A DNA stretch of 43,609 nt from Methylomonas lenta. Lineage in GTDB: Bacteria; Pseudomonadota; Gammaproteobacteria; Methylococcales; Methylomonadaceae. The number at the start of each line of letters is the position of its first letter. Position 1 is the first letter of the stretch. Position numbers and translations under genes: made by a program. The notes under the pieces were generated by a model that was given only the letters and a program-made list of their open reading frames with translations, had not been told where the DNA came from and ran no database searches. Where the stretch lies: assembly GCF_001644015.1 (NCBI RefSeq), contig NZ_LUUI01000090.1, positions 1 to 43,609 of the forward strand. Reading direction: 5' to 3'. Positions 25,762-33,794 of this stretch are shown here, piece after piece.

Positions 25762-26313
25762 ATGCCTGCAATCGACATTCCTCCACAACAACAAGAGCGG
25801 ATTGTATGCTCGATCACTGCGGCGGCAAAATACGATATACCCGCGAATATTGTGCTGGCAGTCGCCGAGAAAGAGGGCGGAAAGCCTGGGCAATGGGTAA
25901 GGAATACAAACGGAACCCACGATGTGGGACCAATGCAATTCAACACATCGTACCTAAACCAATTGGCAAAATACGGCATTACGCCAGAGGATGTAGCAAG
26001 GTCAGGTTGTTATCCCTACGATCTAGCCGCCTGGCGACTGGCCGTCCATATCAAAGACGATAAGGGTGATTTATGGACAAAAGTCGCCAATTATCATTCA
26101 AGAACCCCTTATTACAACGGGGTGTATAAAGCCGATTTGATGGTAAGGGCCAACAAATGGGCCGATTGGCTGGATGCATTTTTAAAGGGTGGAATAGCAG
26201 AGGTCGTTCAAGTACAACCCGAACCCATAACGCCGGAGTATCAAAAACCGATGCAACTGCATATGGCCAGCATGACCTACGTCCCTCGCAAAATTATGGT
26301 TAGCTCTGACTAA
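25762..26313 (+). CDS. trbN: TrbN, lytic transglycosylase (VirB1-type)
   Basis: A 183-aa muramidase of the SLT-like group (RP4 TrbN 211). The catalytic Glu is in VLAVAEKEGG (about residues 31-40), followed by NTNGTHDVGPMQFNTSYL and AVHIKDD, WTKVANYHSRTP. It would open peptidoglycan for the secretion channel. No signal peptide is seen at the chosen ATG, which begins 1 bp after the trbM stop; either export is by another route or the start is misjudged. Confidence 0.88.
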   Translation: MPAIDIPPQQQERIVCSITAAAKYDIPANIVLAVAEKEGGKPGQWVRNTNGTHDVGPMQFNTSYLNQLAKYGITPEDVARSGCYPYDLAAWRLAVHIKDDKGDLWTKVANYHSRTPYYNGVYKADLMVRANKWADWLDAFLKGGIAEVVQVQPEPITPEYQKPMQLHMASMTYVPRKIMVSSD

Positions 26314-26320
26314 CCATCCC

Positions 26321-26337
26321 ATTTTAGCCGCTAAAAT
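26321..26337. promoter_or_regulatory. KorB operator before trbP
   Basis: A 17-bp palindrome ATTTTAGCCGCTAAAAT, core 26323-26335, fills the short gap between trbN and trbP, in the place where RP4 carries trbO. It may control a separate promoter for trbP or downstream genes. Confidence 0.88.
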
Positions 26338-26350
26338 AAGGAAGGATGAA

Positions 26351-27049
26351 ATGAACTATCCTCGTGTCGTTGTGGCAGATGGCACCATTGAAGCCATCAA
26401 GTGGTTTTCCCTGATCCTAATGGTTATCGATCACACCAACAAATATCTATATAAGGGAGCCATTCCTGTTTTATTCAACATAGGCCGCTTAGCAATGCCG
26501 CTATTTGTTTTAGTCCTTGCCTATAACCTTGCTAGGCCAAGGTCGTTCGAACGTGGTGTACATATCCGGATAATTAAGCGATTAGCGTTATGTGGATCGT
26601 TAGCAACACCAGCCTTCCTAGCGCTTGGTGGATTACTTGCTGGGTGGTGGCCACTAAATTTTATGTTTGCGTTATTGATTCTCACGCTCACCATTTATTT
26701 AATCGAGTACGAAACAGTCACTGGCTACCTCGCGGGTACAGTGGTGTTTTTGCTGGGCGGCTCAGTGGTCGAATATTGGTGGCCCGGTCTTGTGCTTGGA
26801 TTATCTGCGTGGTGGTACTGTAAAACACCACGGCTTGCCCCAGTAATTATTGCAGTTATATCCATTCTGTCGTTACGTCTGATCAGCGGTAATTACTGGG
26901 CGCTGGCCGTGTTGCCGGTTGCATTGATGGCCTGTTTAGTGCGATTGCCAGTCCCCCGCATCCAATGGGCCTTCTATGCCTTTTACCCACTGCATCTTAG
27001 TGTCTTGTGGATCATATCCATGACAGACACGACATTCAGCAATTTATAA
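26351..27049 (+). CDS. trbP: TrbP, TraX-family membrane protein
   Basis: A 232-aa polytopic inner-membrane protein (same length as RP4 TrbP) of the TraX family. It starts with IEAIKWFSLILMVIDHTNKY, the conserved acyltransferase-like first segment with the D-H pair, and has seven or eight membrane helices. TraX acetylates F pilin; TrbP is needed for prepilin maturation in RP4. Ribosome binding site AAGGAAGGA is upstream. It is the last intact gene of the trb operon; trbO is absent. Confidence 0.9.
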   Translation: MNYPRVVVADGTIEAIKWFSLILMVIDHTNKYLYKGAIPVLFNIGRLAMPLFVLVLAYNLARPRSFERGVHIRIIKRLALCGSLATPAFLALGGLLAGWWPLNFMFALLILTLTIYLIEYETVTGYLAGTVVFLLGGSVVEYWWPGLVLGLSAWWYCKTPRLAPVIIAVISILSLRLISGNYWALAVLPVALMACLVRLPVPRIQWAFYAFYPLHLSVLWIISMTDTTFSNL

Positions 27050-27060
27050 GGCGATATTTA

Positions 27061-27114
27061 TGGCCAAAAAACGACTAGCAATCCTCGCATTAATTTGGGT
27101 GACTGCACCGTAAG
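27061..27114 (+). pseudogene. truncated start of a secreted or membrane protein
   Basis: A 17-codon frame MAKKRLAILALIWVTAP ending in TAA resembles the beginning of a signal peptide. Past the stop the frame stays open for 21 further codons (to TAG at 27178-27180), so this may be the decayed first part of a longer gene following trbP. The original identity cannot be told. Confidence 0.4.
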
Positions 27115-27265
27115 GATTCGTGCGATTTTGGGCAATAGCGACCATGGTCATGCGCGAAAAACCAATTGTCCGTAGTTAGCTTCGAGAGCGCGATTTGGAG
27201 CCAATTGACTACGGCGTAAACCTTTCGTTATAACGAGTCGAGTGGCACAAGGGAGCTATACCTAT

Positions 27266-27289
27266 CGGTGATAATGGGGTTTATCACCG
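27266..27289. terminator. hairpin between convergent trbP and toxin genes
   Basis: A perfect 9-bp stem, CGGTGATAA (27266-27274) and TTATCACCG (27281-27289), with a 6-nt loop. It lies between the trb operon (plus) and the toxin gene (minus), as expected for a bidirectional terminator, though U-runs are absent. Confidence 0.5.
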
Positions 27290-27305
27290 GTCAGTATGTC
27301 CCGTC

Positions 27306-27617
27306 TCAAAGCCTGTCCTTGAGCCTCGCCAACAGGTTCATACGTTCATGCAGCACGGCCAAGATCACGGGCTTCCGGCTTTCGGGTGGATGCATGAAGA
27401 AAATATAGTGATGTTCACAACGACAAACCCGGACCTGGGGATACTTAGGGAAAAGCACCTTTGAGAATAGTCGCCCTTCCGCAATAGCCAGGAAGCGTTT
27501 GTTTAACAATTCTGCATAACGAAACGCTTGCTCACGCCCCCATGTGTCATCGGTATAGCGGGCAATAGCGGACAAATCCTGGATAGCCTCCGCCGTAAAA
27601 TCAACGGGCAGGCTCAT
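27306..27617 (-). CDS. ParE/RelE-family toxin
   Basis: A 103-aa protein of the ParE/RelE fold: DFTAEAIQDLSAIARYTDDTWG as the first helical hairpin, then a strand-rich C-terminal half with RVCRCEHHYIFF and VILAVLHERMNLL. ParE toxins poison gyrase; the exact target is not shown here. The start overlaps the antitoxin stop by 4 bp (ATGA), the normal toxin-antitoxin order. The pair may stabilise the plasmid. Confidence 0.88.
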   Translation of the reverse strand: MSLPVDFTAEAIQDLSAIARYTDDTWGREQAFRYAELLNKRFLAIAEGRLFSKVLFPKYPQVRVCRCEHHYIFFMHPPESRKPVILAVLHERMNLLARLKDRL

Positions 27618-27865
27618 GAATCTGTCTTGGCCAGGGTTTCCTCAAAGATGGAATGAACGGACGCACTGACGACTTCGCCACGTTCGGCGGCTTCAATGCG
27701 GGGTTTTAAGAACGCTTCCAGTTCCTGCATGGCTTTTTCTTCATCGGCGGTCAGCGGCAACAAACGCTGCATGGCATATTCCTTGATGCTTTTACCCTGC
27801 AAGGCAGCCATTGCCTTAATGCTTTGATGCTGTTGATCGGTGATCTCTATCGTCAGGCGGCTCAT
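27614..27865 (-). CDS. ParD-like antitoxin
   Basis: An 83-aa protein. The N-terminal strand and helices (SRLTIEITDQQHQSIKAMAA, then SIKEYAMQRLL) fit a ribbon-helix-helix DNA-binding domain. The C-terminal part (PRIEAAERGEVVSASVHSIF) would wrap the toxin. I chose ATG 27865 because it opens the ribbon strand; a longer frame from 27907 is less likely. It is the first gene of the toxin-antitoxin operon and probably autoregulates it. Confidence 0.85.
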   Translation of the reverse strand: MSRLTIEITDQQHQSIKAMAALQGKSIKEYAMQRLLPLTADEEKAMQELEAFLKPRIEAAERGEVVSASVHSIFEETLAKTDS

Positions 27866-28122
27866 GGTCCCATCCGTTCGGTGGCTTAAAATCACACTAT
27901 GGCACAAAAATGTAAAAATGTTAATTTGTGTTTTTAGGCCCTGGTCGCTGCAAAGCCTGGTTCGAAAAGACCCGTTTTTCTAATAATAAACAAAGGCTTT
28001 TTAGACAACATGCAAACCCCATAAAAAAACCAAGAACTCGTGTGCTTACCCTATTAAGGGATGAGAGCTACTGATTTTGATGGGATCTCGAATCCTAATT
28101 CAAATCACAATAGGTAACGCCC

Positions 28123-29097
28123 ATGTTGAATCAACCCGTTAACGCATCATCGCTTACGACCTGTCCCCGCTTGATAACCGCCGCCGGCGAGCGGGCGCAT
28201 CGCCGCTTTCTGGAGTTTTTCGCGGCCAATATCCGCAACCCGCACACACGACGGGCCTATGGTCGCGCCGTCACGGAATTTCTCGATTGGTGCGAGGTGA
28301 CGGCGAGTGTCGTCTCGATCATTGAGGTGCAGCCTTTGCATGTCGCCAGCTGGGTCGAGGGCAAAACTCGCCAGGTCTCTACCCCAACGGTGAAGCAACA
28401 GTTAGCCGCCGTCCGCCATTGTTTCGACTGGTTGGTGACCGGACAGATAGTGTCACTTAATCCCGCCGCCTCAGTGCGCGGTCCGGCGCATCGGGTACAA
28501 GTCGGCAAGACGCCAGTGCTGGATAGCGAAGACGCTCGCCGCCTGCTGAACAGCATCGACACCGGCACACTCGTCGGTCTGCGCGACCGGGCCCTGATCG
28601 CTTTGATGATCTATTCCTTCGCTCGCATCGGCGCGGCCTTGGGCATGAAGGTCGAGGACGTCTACACGCAAAATCGCCGTCTGTGGGTGCGGTTGCGGGA
28701 GAAAGGTGGCAAACGCCACGAAATGCCCTGCCACCATCACCTTGAAGATTATCTCATGGCCTATATCGATGGGGCCGGGCTAAGCGATGATCCCAAGGGA
28801 TTATTATTTCGCAGTATGGGTCGCGGTACCGGTCGGATGAGCGTCTCATCCCTGGGGCAAGCCAATGCGCATGCAATGATTCAGCGTCGGGTAGCCGCCG
28901 CCGGCATCGCCACCAAGATTGGCTATCATAGTTTTCGGGCGACTGGCACCACCCAGCTCCGGCCGGAGCGATTTAGCCGGGTGGGTCTCTCACCCACTGG
29001 TAAAGCGCCGCCTTTGCACGGCGCACGCCATTATTCGACATTCAAGTATTTCAATGTATGGCGGCTACTAAAGCTAGATAGCTGCCTGTTAATTTGA
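28123..29097 (+). pseudogene. tyrosine recombinase, truncated before the catalytic Tyr
   Basis: The first ~280 residues are a Xer/integrase-type tyrosine recombinase: a core-binding domain (about 20-110), then Arg I in YSFARIGAALGM, the beta-hairpin Lys in EKGGKRHEM, and HxxR in GYHSFRATG (about 267-275). After the next few residues (near 28950) the frame runs into a cluster of palindromes and the remaining 45 residues are unrelated. The LGH region and nucleophilic Tyr are missing, so it should be inactive. It appears to be a remnant at an insertion or deletion junction. Confidence 0.85.
28957..29024. repeat. cluster of three palindromes at the integrase breakpoint
   Basis: CTCCGGCCGGAG (28957-28968) is a perfect palindrome. 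GTGGGT/ACCCAC forms a stem at 28981-28997 with a 5-nt loop. GCGCCG/CGGCGC forms a stem at 29005-29024 with an 8-nt loop. They lie just where the integrase homology stops and suggest an inserted palindromic repeat element. Confidence 0.6.
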
Positions 29098-29508
29098 GTT
29101 ATAGATGTTTGATTGCAAGTCTTGGTACCATTTTGAGCGGATGATTTTAGAAACAAACGCTCTAATCACCCATGACAAAGTGTGCGACATTGATAAAAAG
29201 ACACGAGGCTTGCTTCGTTTTTCCCTTTCCAGCAACGGATTCAGTCTGTCAATTATAAAACTCGCTTTGCTTGTCCAGATCAGCTTTTGAAGGAATCACC
29301 GGCATTTTTCGATATGCGTTTTCAAATACCGGGTCAGGCTGATGCGCGATGCAGATAATTCTTGATCAGGTAAATAAAGTGAGCTAAAGCAGGTCTTGGC
29401 ATGAGGAAAATATAAAACTTATACCCGCATAGTTAGCAAAACTGGGTAGATCTTGTCGGTATATACTGACGTTATTAATTCCCCGCTGAAATAACTTTAT
29501 AAATTCCT
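29098..29508. other. intergenic region with no supported gene
   Basis: This 411-bp AT-rich gap follows the broken integrase. A 61-codon frame (29105-29290) has no recognisable feature and I do not call it. No clear promoter was identified before the next gene, which starts at a TTG. Confidence 0.4.
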
Positions 29509-32500
29509 TTGAATATTTGGCAGAAATTCAATCATTCCTTGGCGGCTTTCGTCGTCCCCTTCCTTTTCTTATTAATGGCAAGTGGATTTGCGCAGGCTTT
29601 AACATCCGTTAATCAAGCTAGCGTCACCGCACAAAAACCCATTCCAACTATTCAGGTACAAAAAGATGTCTTGGTCGTGGGCAGCGAACAAGACTATCCG
29701 CCCTTCGCTATAGGCATGACCGATGCTACTGCCGGTGGCTTTACTGTCGATCTATGGGAAGCAGTGGCGGCAGAAGTCGGTTTGAAATATAGCCTCCATG
29801 TCAGACCTTTCTATCAGATCCTTCAAGAATTCAAGGAGGGTAAGGTCGATGTCTTGATTAACCTTGCTCAATCTGAAGAGCGTCATCAGTTTGCCGACTT
29901 TACAGTTCCTCATGTCATCGTTCACGGCGCAATCTTCGTACGCAAGGGCGAATCCCATATCGCCTCTGAAGATGATTTAGTTGGAAAATCCATTATCGTG
30001 CTTAAGGCTGACCTTGCGCATGACTATGCCGAGTCAAAAGGGTGGGAGAAACAGCTGATTCTGGTGGACACCTCTGCCGAAGGCATGCGTTTACTGGCTT
30101 CAGGTCAACATGATGCGATGCTACTCAGTAAGCTGGCCGGAATTCAGACACTGCAAGAGTTGGGGCTAACCAACATCGAGGCTCTTAAAGTCAAAGCAGG
30201 GTTTTCACAGAAGTTTTCATTTGCCGTAGCAAATGGGCAATCTGACTTGTTAAGCAAGATCAACGAGGGGCTCGCGCTCACCAAGTCCAATGGTATTTAT
30301 AACGCGCTCTACGATAAATGGTTCGGTGTCTACGAGGTTAAAGAGGTCGGCCTGCGCGACTTACTGAAATACATCATACCGATGGTTTTAGTTTTCATGT
30401 GCATTGCGGGTTATTTCTTCTATCGGAGGCAAGTTGAGCGCAAAGAGGCGGAAAAAAAATATCGCGACCTTTATGACCATGCTCCCGACATGTTTTTATC
30501 GGTCGAAGCCCAGACTACAAATATCATTGATTGCAACCAGACTTTGTTGAATGTAACAGGTTACTGCAGAAAAGAGCTCGTTGGCAGATCTGTGTTCGAA
30601 CTTTACCACCCTGATTGTGCAGGCATTGTCCGGTCAGGGTTCCAGAAATTCATGGATTTGAAAGAATTGCATAACCTGGAGTTGCAACTACGGCGGAAGG
30701 ACGGCAGCATAGTCGAAGTAAGTTTGAATGCCTCGGCCGTATGCGACAAACACGGAATCATTTTGTACTCTCGCTCGGCTTTGCGTGACATTACTGAACG
30801 CAAGCAGTCTGAGGAAATGCTGCGCAATCTTTTTACCGCGGTCGAGCAAAGCCCCGCATCAGTGGTCATCACCGATCTGAATGCCTGTATACAGTATGTC
30901 AACTCCCGATTTACCAAAGTCACCGGCTATGACACCGCTGAAGCCATTGGACAAAATCCGCGCATTCTTCAGTCAGGTCAGACCCCCCAAGAACAGTATC
31001 TGGACTTGTGGAATACGCTATCGAAAGGCGATGCATGGCATGGCGAGCTGCTTAATAAGCGTAAAAATGGTGAACTTTATTGGGAAGAATCTCACATTGC
31101 GCCTGTCAAGAACTCAATGGGTGTAGTGACTCACTACGTCGCCGTAAAAACCGATATTACCAAACGCAAAGAGTTGGAAACGGCACTTGCTGAATCAAAA
31201 AATCTACTGATGACAGTGATTGATACAGCCCCGATACGGGTTTTCTGGAAGGATCTCAACTTACGCTATCTCGGCTGCAATATGGCGTTTGCTAAGGATG
31301 CAGGAATGAAGCACCCCATGGATGTGATCGGTAAGGACGATTATCAGATGGGATGGGCCGCACAGGCGGATCTGTATCGTGCTGATGACCGCGCCGTGAT
31401 TGCGTCAGCTATCGCCAAGCTTTCTTATGATGAAACTCAGACGACGCCAGACGGTCAGTTAATTTGGCTACGAACCTCTAAGGTTCAACTCAGAAACCAG
31501 AACAACGAAGTGTTTGGGTTATTAGGTGTTTATGAGGAGATCACTGACCGTAAACACGCAGAAGAAAAACTCCAGTTGGCAGCTAGTGTTTTCACACATG
31601 CTCGCGAAGGCATTATGATCACCGCCGCTGATGGCACGATCATCGATGTTAACAATACATTTACCAGTATCACTGGTTACAGTCTGGATGAAGCCCTGGG
31701 CCGCAACCCGCGTATTCTCAGCTCAGGCGGGCAGGGGAAAGAGTTTTACGAGACCATGTGGAGCGATTTGCTTGAAAATGGGTATTGGTACGGAGAAGTC
31801 TGGAACCGGCGCAAGAATGGCGAAGTGTTCGCTGAAATGTTAACCATTAGCGCCGTGCGGGATGCCCAGGACATCCCGCAACACTATGTGGCGTTGTTTT
31901 CTGACATCACTTCAATTAAGGAGCATGAACAGCAACTAGAGCACATTGCTCACTACGACGTGCTAACCAGTCTGCCCAACCGGGTACTGCTGGCTGATCG
32001 CCTGAGCCAAGCCATGGCTCAGGCGCAACGCCGCAGTCAGCGACTTGCAGTGACTTTTCTCGACCTTGATGGCTTTAAAGCCATTAATGACAACCATGGG
32101 CATGAAGCCGGTGATCAGTTACTGATGACCGTGGCCGCCCGCATGAAGCAGGTCCTGCGCGAAGGTGATACCCTTGCGCGCCTAGGTGGCGACGAGTTCG
32201 TCGTCGTGTTGCTCGATTTGGCCGACATAGAAGCCAGCGGGCCAATACTTACACGTCTACTCACAGCAGCATCTCAACCGGTATATGCCGATGATCTTGT
32301 CCTTCAAGTCTCGGCCAGTCTCGGAGTTACCTTCTATCCACAGGCGGAAGACGTAGAGGCGGATCAACTGCTACGTCAAGCCGACCAGGCCATGTATCAA
32401 GCCAAGCTGGCTGGAAAAAACTGCTACCACGAATTCGACGCTATACAAGACAGCAGCATCCGTGGCCATCACGAAAGTCTGGAACGCATCCGGTATGCCC

Positions 32501-33612
32501 TGAGCACGCACGAGTTTGTATTATATTACCAGCCCAAGGTGAATATGCATACGGGGATAGTCATCGGTGCCGAGGCGCTGATTCGTTGGCAACACCCTGA
32601 AAAAGGCTTGCTATCGCCAGCTGAATTCCTGCCCGCGATAGAGGGTCATCCTTTGGCCATTGACATCGGTGAGTGGGTTATCGACACAGCCCTAGCTCAA
32701 ATGGGGCTCTGGCATACCGCTGGATTTACTATTCCGGTGAGCGTCAATGTCGGTGCTTACCAATTGCAGCAAACAGACTTCATCGAACGCCTACGTACTT
32801 TGCTGATAGCTCATCCGAATATCAGTCCTGGCGATCTGGAGCTAGAGATATTGGAAACCAGCGCACTGGAAGATGTAATCAGAGTATCCCATGTTATCGA
32901 AGCTTGTCGGACAATAGGGGTAAGTTTTGCTCTTGACGATTTTGGCACAGGTTATTCTTCGTTAACCTACCTGAAACGCTTGCCGGTCACTCTACTCAAA
33001 ATCGATCAGAGTTTCGTGCGCGATATGCTCGACGATCCAGATGATTTAGCTATTATTGAGGGCGTTGTAGGCTTGGCCAGGACTTTCCACCGCGAAGTTA
33101 TAGCTGAAGGGGTAGAGACTATAGCGCACGGTAAAATGTTGCTGAAACTCGGCTGTAAACTAGCACAAGGCTATGGTATCGCTCGCCCCATGCCAGCAAA
33201 TCAGTTACCTTGCTGGACAACTACTTGGCGGGCCGATCCATCCTGGCATGATGTGCCTTCGGTAAGTCGCAATGATTTACCTTTACTATTTGCCATTGTC
33301 GAACATCGTTATTGGATTGCCTCTATCGAAGCCTTCCTTAAGGGAGAGCTTGAAGTTCTGCCGCCACAGAATCAACATCATTGCCGCTTCGGTATATGGC
33401 TGGATGCCGAAAATTTAAAACGCCAAGAAGCACCGCCAGACCTCCAGGTTATTGAACAGCTGCACAGGCAGATACATACATTAGCAGGGGACTTACTGGA
33501 TCTTAAGGCACGGGGCCAAAATCTAGCGGTACTTGATAGGCTAGGTGAACTCCATGACTTGAGCGATACTTTGCTTGAACAGTTGGAGACCTTGGTGGAG
33601 GCAACCCATTAG
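29509..33612 (+). CDS. sensor diguanylate cyclase/phosphodiesterase with SBP, PAS, GGDEF, EAL and CZB domains
   Basis: A 1367-aa multidomain c-di-GMP enzyme. In order: signal peptide (1 to about 30), periplasmic amino-acid-binding-type domain (SBP_bac_3, about 50-275), membrane helix (about 286-305), four PAS domains (about 320-800), GGDEF (motif 893-897, RLGGDEF, with an RxxD inhibitory site upstream), EAL (EAL at 1022-1024; DDFGTGYSSL; KIDQSFV; EGVET) and a C-terminal zinc-binding CZB-like domain (about 1245-1340; HHCRFGIWL). Both enzyme motifs are intact, so it may make and degrade c-di-GMP in response to a periplasmic ligand and zinc or oxidants. The start is TTG 29509, which gives a complete signal peptide; no ATG nearby does. 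Confidence 0.92.
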   Translation: MNIWQKFNHSLAAFVVPFLFLLMASGFAQALTSVNQASVTAQKPIPTIQVQKDVLVVGSEQDYPPFAIGMTDATAGGFTVDLWEAVAAEVGLKYSLHVRPFYQILQEFKEGKVDVLINLAQSEERHQFADFTVPHVIVHGAIFVRKGESHIASEDDLVGKSIIVLKADLAHDYAESKGWEKQLILVDTSAEGMRLLASGQHDAMLLSKLAGIQTLQELGLTNIEALKVKAGFSQKFSFAVANGQSDLLSKINEGLALTKSNGIYNALYDKWFGVYEVKEVGLRDLLKYIIPMVLVFMCIAGYFFYRRQVERKEAEKKYRDLYDHAPDMFLSVEAQTTNIIDCNQTLLNVTGYCRKELVGRSVFELYHPDCAGIVRSGFQKFMDLKELHNLELQLRRKDGSIVEVSLNASAVCDKHGIILYSRSALRDITERKQSEEMLRNLFTAVEQSPASVVITDLNACIQYVNSRFTKVTGYDTAEAIGQNPRILQSGQTPQEQYLDLWNTLSKGDAWHGELLNKRKNGELYWEESHIAPVKNSMGVVTHYVAVKTDITKRKELETALAESKNLLMTVIDTAPIRVFWKDLNLRYLGCNMAFAKDAGMKHPMDVIGKDDYQMGWAAQADLYRADDRAVIASAIAKLSYDETQTTPDGQLIWLRTSKVQLRNQNNEVFGLLGVYEEITDRKHAEEKLQLAASVFTHAREGIMITAADGTIIDVNNTFTSITGYSLDEALGRNPRILSSGGQGKEFYETMWSDLLENGYWYGEVWNRRKNGEVFAEMLTISAVRDAQDIPQHYVALFSDITSIKEHEQQLEHIAHYDVLTSLPNRVLLADRLSQAMAQAQRRSQRLAVTFLDLDGFKAINDNHGHEAGDQLLMTVAARMKQVLREGDTLARLGGDEFVVVLLDLADIEASGPILTRLLTAASQPVYADDLVLQVSASLGVTFYPQAEDVEADQLLRQADQAMYQAKLAGKNCYHEFDAIQDSSIRGHHESLERIRYALSTHEFVLYYQPKVNMHTGIVIGAEALIRWQHPEKGLLSPAEFLPAIEGHPLAIDIGEWVIDTALAQMGLWHTAGFTIPVSVNVGAYQLQQTDFIERLRTLLIAHPNISPGDLELEILETSALEDVIRVSHVIEACRTIGVSFALDDFGTGYSSLTYLKRLPVTLLKIDQSFVRDMLDDPDDLAIIEGVVGLARTFHREVIAEGVETIAHGKMLLKLGCKLAQGYGIARPMPANQLPCWTTTWRADPSWHDVPSVSRNDLPLLFAIVEHRYWIASIEAFLKGELEVLPPQNQHHCRFGIWLDAENLKRQEAPPDLQVIEQLHRQIHTLAGDLLDLKARGQNLAVLDRLGELHDLSDTLLEQLETLVEATH

Positions 33613-33794
33613 TAGAGAGAATCGTTGGACGATTAATGACTGTTTTGGTCGTTGATGGGTGACCGTAAGAGAGCATGCAAAACCAGGGAGGCCGTTAACT
33701 CCTCTTCAACCTGTTAGCCCTTTTTTCGCTAACAATTGCTATACCCCCTGGCTTCAACTACTTTTCATATATTGTTCAGATCAATCTGTCATCC

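Noticed and set aside
28957-29024. Integron attC site
   Set aside because: Stems are present, but I could not find paired R and L core sites (GTTRRRY type), and the recombinase nearby is not an IntI.
29105-29290. 61-codon frame after the broken integrase
   Set aside because: No domain, no ribosome binding site, and it lies in AT-rich junction DNA.
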